DNA from: Bog-473 sp963834405
Lineage (GTDB): Bacteria > Actinomycetota > Acidimicrobiia > Acidimicrobiales > RAAP-2
NCBI GenBank assembly: GCA_963834405.1
Contig: CAWIBX010000005.1
Coordinates: 1,488,001-1,552,000 of the forward strand
Reading direction: 5' to 3'
Length of the DNA stretch: 64,000 nucleotides
Shown in pieces: positions 41,324 through 50,028 of this stretch. The notes below the pieces were generated by a model. It saw only the letters and a list, made by a program, of their open reading frames with translations. It did no database searches and was not told the DNA's origin. Each line of letters starts with the position of its first letter. Positions within the stretch are counted from its first letter, which is position 1. Both the position numbers and the translations under genes were made by a program.

Positions 41324-42943
41324 TCAGGGGGCGGCGCCCACCTCCGCGTTCACGACCTTGGCCGCCCAGGTGTAATCCGGCTTCCCCGACGGCGAGCGCT
41401 CGATGGCATCGACGACGTGCAGCCGTCGCGGCACCTTGTAACTGGCCACGAACTCCCGGCAGTGTGCCTGCAGCGCCTCCAGGCTCGGAGGCTCGTGGCC
41501 GACCCTCGGCTGCACGATGGCGGCGACGGTCTGTCCCCAGCGCTCGTCGGGTGCGCCGCACACGATGGCGTCCATGACGTCGGGGTGCGAACGCACCGCG
41601 GACTCGACCTCCTCGGGGAAGATCTTCTCGCCCCCGGAGTTGATGACGATCGACCCGCGCCCCAGGAGCGTGATCGACCCGTCGGCCTCGACCGTCGCAT
41701 AGTCCCCCGGCATGACGTAGCGGGTCCCCCGGACCTCAATGAAGACCTCGGCCGTCTTCTTGGGATCGTTGTAGTAGCCCTGCGGGATGTCCCCGGCGCG
41801 GGCGATCTTCCCCACCACGCCCGAGCCGGGCTCCACGAGCTCCATGTTCTCGTCGAAGACCACCGTCTGGCCCAGCAAGTGGACGGTCGGGCCGCTCTTC
41901 ATCGCGGTGTTGCCGGGCGTCACCACGGTCATCCCGTTGTTGCCGCCCTCGGAGGACCCGATGGCGTCGGTGATCACCAGGTTCGGCAGGTGGGCGAAGA
42001 AGTCGTCCTTGACCGGGGCCGAGAACAGCGCCGCGGAGGACACCACCGCCAGCAGCGACGACAGGTCGTAGGCCGCGCCGGGATCGTCCAGCGACTCGAC
42101 CAGCGGCTTGCCCATCGCATCGCCGGTGATCATGACGGTGTTGACCTTCTCCTGTTCGACCAGCCGCCACACCTCGTGGGGGTCGAACTTGGCCATGAGC
42201 ACGATCTTGGAGCCGACGAAGCTCTGGCCCATGACGCACCACTGGGTCGCGCCGTGCATCAGAGGGGCCACGGGGAGCTGGGTCATCCCGCCGCCGGCGC
42301 CCTTCGCCACCATGACCGAGGGGTCGGTCACGCGCTCGTTGGTCGTGGGGTCCGTCCCCCCGCCCAGCGCGTAGAAGACGTCCTCGTGGCGCCACACCAC
42401 GCCCTTGGGCATGCCGGTGGTGCCGCCCGTGTACAGGATGTAGAGGTCGTCACCTGTGCGGGGACCGAAGTCCCGCGCTGTCGATCGGCCCGACAGCGCA
42501 TCCTCGTAGCGCACTGCGCCAGGAGCCGGGTCCTCCGCATTGGAGCCGTCCTCGACCACGATCACGTGCCGCAGCTCCGGCAGCTCCGGTAGCAAGGCCG
42601 CCACCAGGGGCGAGAACTCACGCTGGTGTACGAGTGCCTTCAGGTCCGCGTTGTGCAGGAGATAGTGCAGCTCGTCCTTCACGTAGCGGTAGTTGATATT
42701 GATCCAGATCGCCCGCAGCTTGAACACGGCCCAGGCGGTCTCGACCCACTCGACGGAGTTGTAGGCGTAAATCCCGACGTGGTCCCCCGGGCCGATGCCC
42801 TGCGACGCCAGGTAGTGCGCCAGTTGGTTGGCCCGGGCCTCCATCTCGGCGTAGGTGCGCCGCGCCCCGTTCGCGACCAGGTACTCCCGTTCTGGATAGG
42901 CGTCGACCGCCGCCTCGAACAGGTCTGCGAGATTGAACTCCAT
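41324..42943 (-). CDS. Acyl-CoA synthetase (AMP-binding, FadD-type)
   Basis: 539-aa adenylate-forming acyl-CoA ligase. The P-loop-like YILYTGGTTGMPKGVVWRHED is the AMP-binding motif, and SSEGGNNGM is the adenine region. The hinge motif GDYATVEADGSITLLGRG and C-terminal INSGGEKIFPEEVESAV follow, with a final KPDYTWAAK near the end. The start ATG 42943 fits MEFNLADLFEAAVDAYPERE. It probably activates a fatty or steroid-derived acid with ATP and CoA, entering beta-oxidation by the dehydrogenases in this window. A near-perfect KstR-like operator lies 12 bp upstream of the start, overlapping the expected promoter, suggesting repression in the same regulon. Confidence 0.93.
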   Translation of the reverse strand: MEFNLADLFEAAVDAYPEREYLVANGARRTYAEMEARANQLAHYLASQGIGPGDHVGIYAYNSVEWVETAWAVFKLRAIWININYRYVKDELHYLLHNADLKALVHQREFSPLVAALLPELPELRHVIVVEDGSNAEDPAPGAVRYEDALSGRSTARDFGPRTGDDLYILYTGGTTGMPKGVVWRHEDVFYALGGGTDPTTNERVTDPSVMVAKGAGGGMTQLPVAPLMHGATQWCVMGQSFVGSKIVLMAKFDPHEVWRLVEQEKVNTVMITGDAMGKPLVESLDDPGAAYDLSSLLAVVSSAALFSAPVKDDFFAHLPNLVITDAIGSSEGGNNGMTVVTPGNTAMKSGPTVHLLGQTVVFDENMELVEPGSGVVGKIARAGDIPQGYYNDPKKTAEVFIEVRGTRYVMPGDYATVEADGSITLLGRGSIVINSGGEKIFPEEVESAVRSHPDVMDAIVCGAPDERWGQTVAAIVQPRVGHEPPSLEALQAHCREFVASYKVPRRLHVVDAIERSPSGKPDYTWAAKVVNAEVGAAP

Positions 42944-42954
42944 CGCCCGGAGAT

Positions 42955-42968
42955 TAGAACAGGTTCTT
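42955..42968. promoter_or_regulatory. KstR-like operator, one mismatch, AGAAC-AG-GTTCT palindrome
   Basis: TAGAACAGGTTCTT differs from TnnAACnnGTTnnA only at the last base. The core AGAAC and GTTCT form a perfect inverted repeat. It lies 12 bp upstream of the acyl-CoA synthetase start codon, where a bound repressor would block the promoter. Confidence 0.6.
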
Positions 42969-43092
42969 ATTCCTCGGGCAATCGTCCCAGAGCCGCCGGA
43001 CCGCGACCGCGTGTCACCCGGCGATCCCCACGATCGGGGCGTTGAGCAGGATGGGACACCCCGATCGCTCCGGACCGCCCGACCGGTCCGGA

Positions 43093-43917
43093 TTATTCGA
43101 ACAGCTCGGGCTCGCCTCGCGAGATCTCGTCCCACAGCGGCTGGAACGAGAACCACGCGGCCAGGTGCGACGCCGAGTAGTCCCTCGTGTAGCGCGCACC
43201 CTCGGGCTCTATCAGCAGCGGGGTCCCCGCGGCTTCGGCCAGCAGCTGGGCCTGGCAGCTGCGCTCCATGGTGATGAACCACCACGCCGCCTCGTCCACC
43301 GTGGTGCCGACCGTGAACAGCCCGTGGTTGCGGTGGATGGTGGCCTTGTGCGGGCCGAGTGCGGCCGCCAAGGCCTTGGCCGCGGCCTCTTCGAGCACGA
43401 CCTGGCCCCCGCCCTCCTCGCAGACCGTGTGGTCCTCGTAGAACACGCAGGCGTCTTGGGTGATCGGATCGAGTAGGCGCCCGAGGGAGGACCACGCCTT
43501 GCCGTAGATCGAGTGGGCGTGCGCCGCGGCCACGACGTCCGGCCGCGCCTCGTGCACCGCCGAATGGATGGCGAAGGCAGCCGGGTTGACGGGCCGCGTG
43601 CCCTCGACCACCTCGCCCTCGTGGCTGACCAGGATGAGATCGGACACGCGCACGTGCCGGAAGCTCATCCCGAACGGGTTCACCCAGAAGTGGTCGGTCA
43701 GCTCCGGATCGCGCGCCGTGATGTGACCGGCCACGCCCTCGGAGAAGCCGAACCGGCCGAAGAGCCGCAGCGCGCCCGCCAGCTTCTGCTTACGGTGGAG
43801 CCGCTCCTCTTCGACCGTGGCGAACGTCGGTGGGGTCAGTTCGACCATCTCGCGCGGGGGCCCGCCTTCGCTGCCATTCGCAGGACCTTCGGTTACGGAT
43901 CCGGATGTATGGGCCAT
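43093..43917 (-). CDS. Class II aldolase/adducin family protein
   Basis: 274-aa aldolase-like protein. The metal-binding His pair sits in VVAAAHAHSIYGKAWS, and a later His in ATIHRNHGLFTVG, with VNPFGMSFRHVRVSDLILVS and VAGHITARDPE earlier. This family includes aldolases and dehydratases of short-chain sugar phosphates, and also catabolic enzymes of unknown substrate; the sequence does not decide. It lies upstream of the acyl-CoA synthetase on the same strand with 149 bp between. Its start codon overlaps head to head with one of the possible starts of the SRPBCC gene on the opposite strand. Confidence 0.85.
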   Translation of the reverse strand: MAHTSGSVTEGPANGSEGGPPREMVELTPPTFATVEEERLHRKQKLAGALRLFGRFGFSEGVAGHITARDPELTDHFWVNPFGMSFRHVRVSDLILVSHEGEVVEGTRPVNPAAFAIHSAVHEARPDVVAAAHAHSIYGKAWSSLGRLLDPITQDACVFYEDHTVCEEGGGQVVLEEAAAKALAAALGPHKATIHRNHGLFTVGTTVDEAAWWFITMERSCQAQLLAEAAGTPLLIEPEGARYTRDYSASHLAAWFSFQPLWDEISRGEPELFE

Positions 43918-43939
43918 GACCCCAAACTATCGTTTCACC

Positions 43940-44392
43940 ATGGCCTACCCGACCGCCGAGTCCCGTGACATCGCCGCGCCCGCGGAAAAGCTGTGGTCCC
44001 TGGTCTCGGACCTGCCGCGGATGGGGGAGTGGTCGCCCGAGAACGCGGGCGGCAAATGGGTGAAGGGGGCGACCGGGCCGGCGCTCGGCGCGCGCTTCAA
44101 GGGGAACAACAAGAACGGTGTGCGCCGCTGGTCCACCACTGTGACCGTCGTGGCGTGCGAGCCCAACAAGGTCTTCGAGTTCGCCGTGACCGCGGGCCCG
44201 CTCGGGGTGGCGAACTGGCGCTACGAGTTCGAGGACACGGGGTCGGGATCCTGCCGGGTGACCGAGTCCTGGGTCGACCACCGTAAGCCGTGGTTCGCGT
44301 CCGTGGCGCGGGTCATGGGCGACCACAGTGCCGACACCGCCCGCACGCAGATGGCGGCCACGCTCCAGAACTTGGCGACCGCCGCCGAGTAG
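43940..44392 (+). CDS. SRPBCC family protein
   Basis: 150 aa, small polyketide-cyclase/START-like helix-grip domain: AESRDIAAPAEKLWSLVSDLPRMGEWSPEN at the start, GNNKNGVRRWSTTVTVVACEPNKVFEFAV in the middle and a C-terminal long helix (VARVMGDHSADTARTQM). These domains bind hydrophobic ligands. The in-frame ATG at 43916 would overlap the aldolase start, so the ATG at 43940 is preferred. The binding partner is unknown; the lipid catabolic surroundings make a lipid-type ligand plausible. Confidence 0.82.
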   Translation: MAYPTAESRDIAAPAEKLWSLVSDLPRMGEWSPENAGGKWVKGATGPALGARFKGNNKNGVRRWSTTVTVVACEPNKVFEFAVTAGPLGVANWRYEFEDTGSGSCRVTESWVDHRKPWFASVARVMGDHSADTARTQMAATLQNLATAAE

Positions 44393-44415
44393 CGCCGGCA
44401 CCTGCTTGCCTGGCG

Positions 44416-45069
44416 CTAGACCTCTGCGCCCCCGCCTTCGCCCGCAGCCATTCTTCGCAGCACGTGCGCGGCCGCGGCGGCGTCGCCCGGCCCCTGCCGT
44501 TCTTCCAGACGCGAGACCACCGCGCGGCGGTGGGCGACATCGACGTTGCCGCCGTACTTGAACTTCGCCGACACCTCCTCGAGACGGATCTCTATCCCCA
44601 GGATCCCGAGCAGCTTCGCTCGGTGCGCCTCGGCGGGGTCGGCCACGTCGACGTCCGGCTGGAAGGCCGCCAGTTGGCGTCGCAGGATCTCGGCCACGCT
44701 CCCGGGCGCCATTCGTTCGTCGTGGACGCGCGCCCGCCCGACCAGTTGGACCATGCCGTAATAGGTCGTCGGGATCCCGAGCGCGGGATCCTCGCTCCCC
44801 ACGGCCTTCCACGCCGACGGGACGAAGGCCCAGTCGTCGGCGACGCTCAGCAGGACCCGCGGGTTCTCGGCCAGGGCGCCGAAGACGGGGTTGGCCCGCA
44901 CCAGGTGCAGCCAGACGGTGTGACCGGCCAAGACGAATTGGGTCGGCACGACGACCGGCAGCTCGCGGTCGGCTCCGCCGGGTGCGAGCAGATGACCGAA
45001 CGGATGGGCCTCGACGAAGGGTCGCCATTCCGCCTCGCCGAGCGTGGCGTCGACCGGGGCGATGAACAT
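44416..45069 (-). CDS. FMN-binding negative transcriptional regulator, PaiB-like
   Basis: 217-aa PaiB/FMN-binding split-barrel protein. Signature stretches are the N-terminal MFIAPVDATLGEAEWRPFVE (usually MY.P), VVVPTQFVLAGHTVWLHLVRANP, VPSAWKAVG and TTYYGMVQLVGRARVHDE, and the C-terminal AKFKYGGNVD. The family binds FMN; in Bacillus it acts as a negative regulator of sporulation and proteases, but for most members the role is unknown. It converges with the SRPBCC gene on the other strand (23 bp between the ends). Confidence 0.85.
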   Translation of the reverse strand: MFIAPVDATLGEAEWRPFVEAHPFGHLLAPGGADRELPVVVPTQFVLAGHTVWLHLVRANPVFGALAENPRVLLSVADDWAFVPSAWKAVGSEDPALGIPTTYYGMVQLVGRARVHDERMAPGSVAEILRRQLAAFQPDVDVADPAEAHRAKLLGILGIEIRLEEVSAKFKYGGNVDVAHRRAVVSRLEERQGPGDAAAAAHVLRRMAAGEGGGAEV

Positions 45070-45152
45070 CCGCCCAGTTTGGCCGCCGGCGCATCGTCCC
45101 CTGATCCAGGCGACTCCTCGGATCAGGGCGGATCAGGGCGGCTGACGGCGGG

Positions 45153-46784
45153 TCAGGACGCGGCGGCCGCCCCGATCTCCTCCTCCGACTCGGCCTTGTG
45201 CCGCTTGTAATCCACCTTGCCGTTGGGCGACCGTCCGATGGTTGACACGGTCCGCACCCGGCGCGGCGCCTTGTACGAGGCCAGCCGGTCCTTCACGTGG
45301 GCGATCAGTTCCGCCTCGCTGGCCGGCTCGACGCCTTCGGGCGGTTCCACCACCGCCACGATCTGCTCCCCGTAGGTCGGGTGCGGCACCCCCACCACGA
45401 CGGCGTCGTGTACCGCAGGATGCGTCTTGAGTGCCTCCTCCACCTCCTCGGGGAAGATCTTCTCGCCGCCCGAGTTGATGCAGACCGAGCCGCGCCCCAG
45501 CACGTGGATGGTGCCGTCGGCGTCCACCTGGGCGTAGTCCCCCGGGACCGAGTAGCGCACGCCGTCGATCACCTTGAACGTGCGCGCCGACTTCTCTTCG
45601 TCCTTGTAGTAACCGAGCGGGTTGCGCCCGGCCACCGCCAGCACCCCGATCTCCTCGGTCCCGGGCGCCAGCTCACGCGTGCCGTCCTCCGAGAGGACCT
45701 TGACGTCCGCCGAGAGCGTGAAGGAGGCGGTCTTCGCCGCCGCGCCGCCCCCCGAGACCGACGTACCCATGCCCAGCGCCTCCGACGAGCTGAACGCGTC
45801 GACCAGGAGCATCGACGCATGGTGGGCCAGCAGCTGCTGCTTCACCGGCTCGCTCCACATCGCCCCGGAGGAGATGACCATCATCAGCGAGCTCAGGTTC
45901 CACTTCCCCGGATGCTCGTCGAGCGCCGCCAACAGCGGCCGCGAGAACGGGTCGCCGACGATCACCAGCCCGTTCACCCCCTCGCGGTCGACGGTGTCGA
46001 GCAGCTCCACCGGGTCGTACCGGCGCGACTCCAACAGCACGACCCGTCCGCCCTCGGCCAGGATGGTGTTGGCGGTGAACGCCCCGGTGCCGTGCATCAG
46101 CGGGCAGGCGGGCAGCAGCGTCACCCCGCCGGGGCTGGCGGTCAGCGCCGCCCGCACGCCCTCGATGCCGCCGTTCACGTCGTAATGGCGCACGCCGCCG
46201 TCGACCAGCTTGGCGAACAGGTCGTCCTGGCGCCACATGACGCCCTTCGGCATGCCGGTCGTGCCGCCGGTGTAGAGCATGTACAGGTCGTCGCCGCTCC
46301 GTCCCCACGGGGCGGTCACCCGCCCGACCGCCGACTTCGCCGCGTCCTCGTAGGGCGTCGCCCAGTCCGGACACGGCCCGGATCCGTCGTCGACCCACAG
46401 CCAGCCCTTCACCCCGGGCACCCGGTCCAAAATCCGCTCTATCCGGCCGGCGAAGCTCCCGTGGAACATCACGGCCACGGCGTCGGCGTTGTCCCACAGG
46501 TAGCTGAGCTCGTCGTCGCCGTAGCGGTAGTTGGTGTTGACCGGCACGAGGCCGATCTTCATGGCGGCCAACGACGCTTGCAGGTACTCGGGGCAGTTGT
46601 AGAGGTACAGCGCGACCTTGTCCTGCTGGTGCACGCCGAGGTCGAGCAGGAACTGCGCGATGCCGTCGGCGCCCGAGTCGAACTCCGTCCAGGCGACGTT
46701 GCGGCTCCCCTGGGTGACGGCGACGGCCTCGGGCTGCACGTCGGCCACGGTCTCCCACACGTCGGCGTAGTTCCAATCCGTCAT
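45153..46784 (-). CDS. Acyl-CoA synthetase (AMP-binding, FadD-type)
   Basis: 543-aa acyl-CoA ligase: YMLYTGGTTGMPKGVMWRQDD motif, SSEALGMG in the adenine-binding loop, GDYAQVDADGTIHVLGRG hinge, and INSGGEKIFPEEVEEAL with the C-terminal KVDYKRHKAE. It parallels the synthetase at 41324 and probably activates a related fatty or steroid-type acid. Start ATG 46784 follows GGGAGCGAGCG; the open frame further upstream is antisense to the dehydrogenase gene. It diverges from an acyl-CoA dehydrogenase (start near 46890). No KstR-like site was seen in the shared 105 bp. Confidence 0.92.
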   Translation of the reverse strand: MTDWNYADVWETVADVQPEAVAVTQGSRNVAWTEFDSGADGIAQFLLDLGVHQQDKVALYLYNCPEYLQASLAAMKIGLVPVNTNYRYGDDELSYLWDNADAVAVMFHGSFAGRIERILDRVPGVKGWLWVDDGSGPCPDWATPYEDAAKSAVGRVTAPWGRSGDDLYMLYTGGTTGMPKGVMWRQDDLFAKLVDGGVRHYDVNGGIEGVRAALTASPGGVTLLPACPLMHGTGAFTANTILAEGGRVVLLESRRYDPVELLDTVDREGVNGLVIVGDPFSRPLLAALDEHPGKWNLSSLMMVISSGAMWSEPVKQQLLAHHASMLLVDAFSSSEALGMGTSVSGGGAAAKTASFTLSADVKVLSEDGTRELAPGTEEIGVLAVAGRNPLGYYKDEEKSARTFKVIDGVRYSVPGDYAQVDADGTIHVLGRGSVCINSGGEKIFPEEVEEALKTHPAVHDAVVVGVPHPTYGEQIVAVVEPPEGVEPASEAELIAHVKDRLASYKAPRRVRTVSTIGRSPNGKVDYKRHKAESEEEIGAAAAS

Positions 46785-46889
46785 CGCTCGCTCCCATCCA
46801 CCGGCTTCGCCATGGCTACCGCCAAACGCCCGAACCCCCCCGCCCCCGCCGGAATGCGTGAAGCGAGGCACGGAGCCTACGCTGCCCGC

Positions 46890-48026
46890 GTGGATCTCGG
46901 CCTCCCGGGCGACGACGACCCTCGCCGCCGGCAGGTCCGGGAGTGGCTCGCGCAACACCCCCGTCCCACAGGGCGTCAGCTGGCCGAGGCCGGCTACGTG
47001 GTGCCCCACTGGAAGGCGCCCTACGGCCTGGACGCCGACCCCGTCACCCAGCTCGTCATCGACGAGGAGCTGCGCCGGGCGGGCGTCCACCGCCCGGTCA
47101 ACCCGATCGGCATCGGCTGGGCCGGCCCCACGCTCATGTACGCCGGCACCGGGGAGCAACAAGAGCGCTTCATCTGGCCGCTGTTGAGCGGCGAGGAATT
47201 CTGGTGCCAGCTCTTCTCCGAGCCCGGCGCCGGCTCGGACCTCGCCTCCCTCACCACCAAGGCCGAGCGCGACGGCGACCACTACGTCGTCAACGGTCAG
47301 AAGGTCTGGACCAGCTACGCCCACATCGCGCGCTGGGGGATCCTCCTCGCCCGCACCGACCCCACGGCCACCAAGCACCGGGGCATCAGCTACTTCGTCT
47401 GCCCGATGGATGCGCCCGGGATAGAGATCCGCCCGCTCATCGATATGACCGGCGAGCACGCCTTCAACGAGGTCTTCTTCACCGACGTCCGCATCCCGGC
47501 CGACCACCTCGTCGGCCCCGAGCACGGCGGCTGGGAGCTGGCCAAGGTCACGCTCGGCAACGAGCGGGTCAGCCTCAGCGGCGAGGGCGCGCTCTGGGGG
47601 ATGGGCCCGACGGCCGACGACCTCGTGGACCTGATCCGCGCCGCCGGCGGCGCCCCCGACCCCGCCACCCGGGACCGGCTCGTCGACGTCTACAGCGAGG
47701 GCCAGATCCTCCGGGTCCTCCGCCTCCGGATGGTCTCGGCGGTGCTCGCCGGCCGCCAGCCCGGCGCCGAGGCCTCCGTCCGCAAGGCCATCGCCGACGC
47801 CCACGGCCAGCACGTCATGGGCGTTGCCCGGGACCTGGCCGGCCCCCACGCCATGCTCTCGACCATCGGTCCCGTGGGCGGCTGGGGCCCCGCCGGTGCC
47901 GTTACGGATCCCACCTGGTCACGGGGGTTTCTCTTCGCGCTGGCCCTCACGGTGGGCGGCGGCACCGCCGAGGTGCAGCGCAACATCGTCGCCGAAAAGG
48001 TCCTCGGCCTACCGCGAGATCCCTGA
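46890..48026 (+). CDS. Acyl-CoA dehydrogenase
   Basis: 378-aa acyl-CoA dehydrogenase, from GTG 46890; in-frame ATGs at 46812 and 46854 are possible but precede the family start. Motifs: VREWLAQHPRPTGRQLAEAG, EEFWCQLFSEPGAGSDLASLTT for FAD and substrate, VWTSYAHIARWGILLARTDP, and C-terminal GGGTAEVQRNIVAEKVLGLP. It differs from the ChsE pair and stands alone, paired instead with the divergent acyl-CoA synthetase, so the two may start the oxidation of the same acid. Confidence 0.9.
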   Translation: MDLGLPGDDDPRRRQVREWLAQHPRPTGRQLAEAGYVVPHWKAPYGLDADPVTQLVIDEELRRAGVHRPVNPIGIGWAGPTLMYAGTGEQQERFIWPLLSGEEFWCQLFSEPGAGSDLASLTTKAERDGDHYVVNGQKVWTSYAHIARWGILLARTDPTATKHRGISYFVCPMDAPGIEIRPLIDMTGEHAFNEVFFTDVRIPADHLVGPEHGGWELAKVTLGNERVSLSGEGALWGMGPTADDLVDLIRAAGGAPDPATRDRLVDVYSEGQILRVLRLRMVSAVLAGRQPGAEASVRKAIADAHGQHVMGVARDLAGPHAMLSTIGPVGGWGPAGAVTDPTWSRGFLFALALTVGGGTAEVQRNIVAEKVLGLPRDP

Positions 48027-48158
48027 CCCATCGCCGTTACTCCCTCGATGCGAGCGAGCCTTCGCGCCCGCACCTGAGCCGATCGAAGTCTGATCGGCCG
48101 TCTGATCTGAAGGGTGGGATGGCCCCGAGGGGCCTGTGATCAGGAGGTCGTGCGGAAC

Positions 48159-49097
48159 GTGTTGCGGAAGCCGCGGATGGTGCTGCTGTCGGGTGTGTTT
48201 GCTCTTATCGGCCTGGCGGCCCCCGCCGCCTCGGCCCTGACCTCCGCCGCGGCGCAGCCGTCCGCTGCGCTGGCTGCGCCGGCGGCTGCATCGCATGCGG
48301 CGGCCCCCGGCCTCTACCACGTGCCCATCATCGACCCCATCGTGATCCCGGGTGTCTCGGGGCTCTCGAGCATCCTCGGCGGCCGCGCTGACGCCACGGA
48401 CGTGCAGTCGGCCAACTGGTCGGGCTACGCGGACGTCAACGACACCTACAACTCGGTGACCTCGTCGTGGGTCGAGCCTGCCGCCAACTGCAACAACTCG
48501 GGCGGCGGGCTGGGCAGTCTCGGCGGCCTCCTCGGCGGGTTGCTGGGCGGCCCGAGCAGCGCGTCGTCCTTCTGGGTCGGCCTGGACGGATACACGTCGT
48601 CCAGCGTGGAGCAGATCGGCACGGACTCGGACTGCAACGGCACCACGCCCAGTTACTACGCCTGGTACGAGATGTACCCGAACCCCTCCGTGACGCTCCC
48701 GAGCCAGTACGTCGTGTACCCCGGCGACCACATGACCGCCCTGGTCTCGTCGAACTCGGGCGGGACGTCGTTTGGCCTCGCCATCAAGGACTCGACCGCC
48801 GGCTGGATGTTCTCGACCACCCAGACCGGGAGCGGCTTCGCCCGTTCCTCGGCCGAGGTGATCGCCGAGGCGCCCTCGTCGTGCGACCTCATCTTCTGCA
48901 GCGAGGTCCCGCTGACGGACTTCGGCACCGTCGACTACAGCGGCTCGGGGATCGCTGATACGGCCAGCAAGAGCGGGACCATCTCGAGCTTCGATGCCGA
49001 CCAGATCACCATGGACAACAACGGCACCGTCCAGGCGACGCCGAGCAACCTCAGCTCCGACGGCTCGTCCTTCTCGGTGACCTGGGACGCCTCCTAG
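48159..49097 (+). CDS. Secreted G1 family (eqolisin-type) glutamic endopeptidase
   Basis: 312-aa secreted protein. GTG 48159 is preferred, 11 nt after AGGAGG; an in-frame GTG at 48150 is too close. The signal peptide RMVLLSGVFALIGLAAPAASA is followed by an Ala-rich pro-region. The catalytic domain begins at SANWSGYADVND, with SSWVEPAANC, FWVGLDGYTSSSVEQIGTDSDC (candidate catalytic Gln in VEQIG), YYAWYEMYP, and SAEVIAEAPSSC (candidate catalytic Glu). These fit the G1 peptidases, acid-active enzymes first known from fungi but now found in some bacteria. A low-complexity GGGLGSLGGLLGGLLGG insertion separates the first two segments. Confidence 0.85.
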   Translation: MLRKPRMVLLSGVFALIGLAAPAASALTSAAAQPSAALAAPAAASHAAAPGLYHVPIIDPIVIPGVSGLSSILGGRADATDVQSANWSGYADVNDTYNSVTSSWVEPAANCNNSGGGLGSLGGLLGGLLGGPSSASSFWVGLDGYTSSSVEQIGTDSDCNGTTPSYYAWYEMYPNPSVTLPSQYVVYPGDHMTALVSSNSGGTSFGLAIKDSTAGWMFSTTQTGSGFARSSAEVIAEAPSSCDLIFCSEVPLTDFGTVDYSGSGIADTASKSGTISSFDADQITMDNNGTVQATPSNLSSDGSSFSVTWDAS

Positions 49098-49224
49098 CCC
49101 GACCTCAGAGCCCGACCTTCTGACCACCACATCAACACATCGACAGGCGAGTTCGTTACCCCGCCTTCCCGGGACCGGAAGGCACAGCAAACAGCCAAGC
49201 AAGACAGCACAGGGCAGCAACGCA

Positions 49225-49254
49225 GGCGACCGTTAGCCGCCGTGAGCGGTCGCC
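49225..49254. terminator. Possible terminator hairpin after the G1 peptidase gene
   Basis: GGCGACCG (49225-49232) pairs exactly with CGGTCGCC (49247-49254) around a 14-nt loop, 128 bp after the peptidase stop. No T run follows, so it is a weak candidate. The gap 49098-49382 between convergent genes holds nothing else evident. Confidence 0.35.
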
Positions 49255-49382
49255 GAAGTTTCCGCCCCTCAGCGGGCGGGCGGTACCCACCCGGATCGGC
49301 GGGTCCGGGGCCCGTCAGCTGAGGGGGCGGACCCCTGACGTAACTGATGCTTCGGCGGACGTCGACGGGTGTCGGCGACGTC

Positions 49383-49859
49383 TCAGAGCTCGAGCGGCCC
49401 CGCGTGAGCGAAGCCCTGACGGATCCCCTGGCCCGCCCGTGCAGTGAGCTGCTCGGGCTCGTAGAGCATCAAGTACGCGTTGCGGGCGTGGTCCCGGGAG
49501 CGGTTGCGGAACACCTCCGCGAGCTCGGCGGGGTCGTCGGACTCGTCCTCGTGGACGAACACCTCGAGGATCGGCGTGTTCGTCATGAGCTGGGCCGTCA
49601 TGATGCCGGTCGACGCCTCGTGCGCGCACACCTTGTCGACCTTCTCCTTGCCCGGCATGCCGAGCGCCACGACGATCTTGCAGCCCTCTTCCTCGATCAG
49701 CTTCTTGGCCGCCACGGCCAGGTCCTTGAAGCCGGGGACGGTCCGCCGGATGGTCGTGAAGCGCGTGCCGTAGCCGGGGCACTGCGCCAACTCGTCGAGG
49801 GCTTCGCCGCCCATGTCGTACCGGGCGAACATGGTGTCCACCACGCCGATCAGGTCCAT
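49383..49859 (-). CDS. ribC: Archaeal-type riboflavin synthase (RibC)
   Basis: 158 aa from ATG 49859. It strongly matches the archaeal riboflavin synthases (EC 2.5.1.9), which make riboflavin from two lumazines: LIGVVDTMFARYDMGGEA, TTIRRTVPGFKDLAVAAKKLIEEEGC, VVALGMPGKEKVDKVCAHEASTGIMTAQLM, LEVFVHEDES, and the C-terminal AGQGIRQGFAHAGP. The family is otherwise typical of methanogens and other archaea, and is unrelated to the usual bacterial RibE. The frame is open to a start at 49970, adding 37 residues not found in archaeal homologues. No other riboflavin genes are nearby, so it may be an isolated acquisition. Confidence 0.85.
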   Translation of the reverse strand: MDLIGVVDTMFARYDMGGEALDELAQCPGYGTRFTTIRRTVPGFKDLAVAAKKLIEEEGCKIVVALGMPGKEKVDKVCAHEASTGIMTAQLMTNTPILEVFVHEDESDDPAELAEVFRNRSRDHARNAYLMLYEPEQLTARAGQGIRQGFAHAGPLEL

Positions 49860-50028
49860 GACCCATTTTCGCGCACCGGAGGGGTCGGTCAGGCCGGCCA
49901 CTCCTGCGGATTCCGTGACCTCGTCGAGAGTCTCCCTGACCACGGGGTCACCGAGCCCCCGGGACGGCACCTGGGCTCGCCCTCTTGGACCAGAGTGACG
50001 GTTCTGACCACTGGAAGATCGGCTCGGC

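Noticed and set aside
45297..46889. Upstream extension of the acyl-CoA dehydrogenase frame at 46890
   Set aside because: It is antisense to the acyl-CoA synthetase; homology begins at or near 46890.
49860..50028. FMN riboswitch upstream of the riboflavin synthase
   Set aside because: I could not find the conserved RFN-type sequence blocks; a covariance search would be needed.
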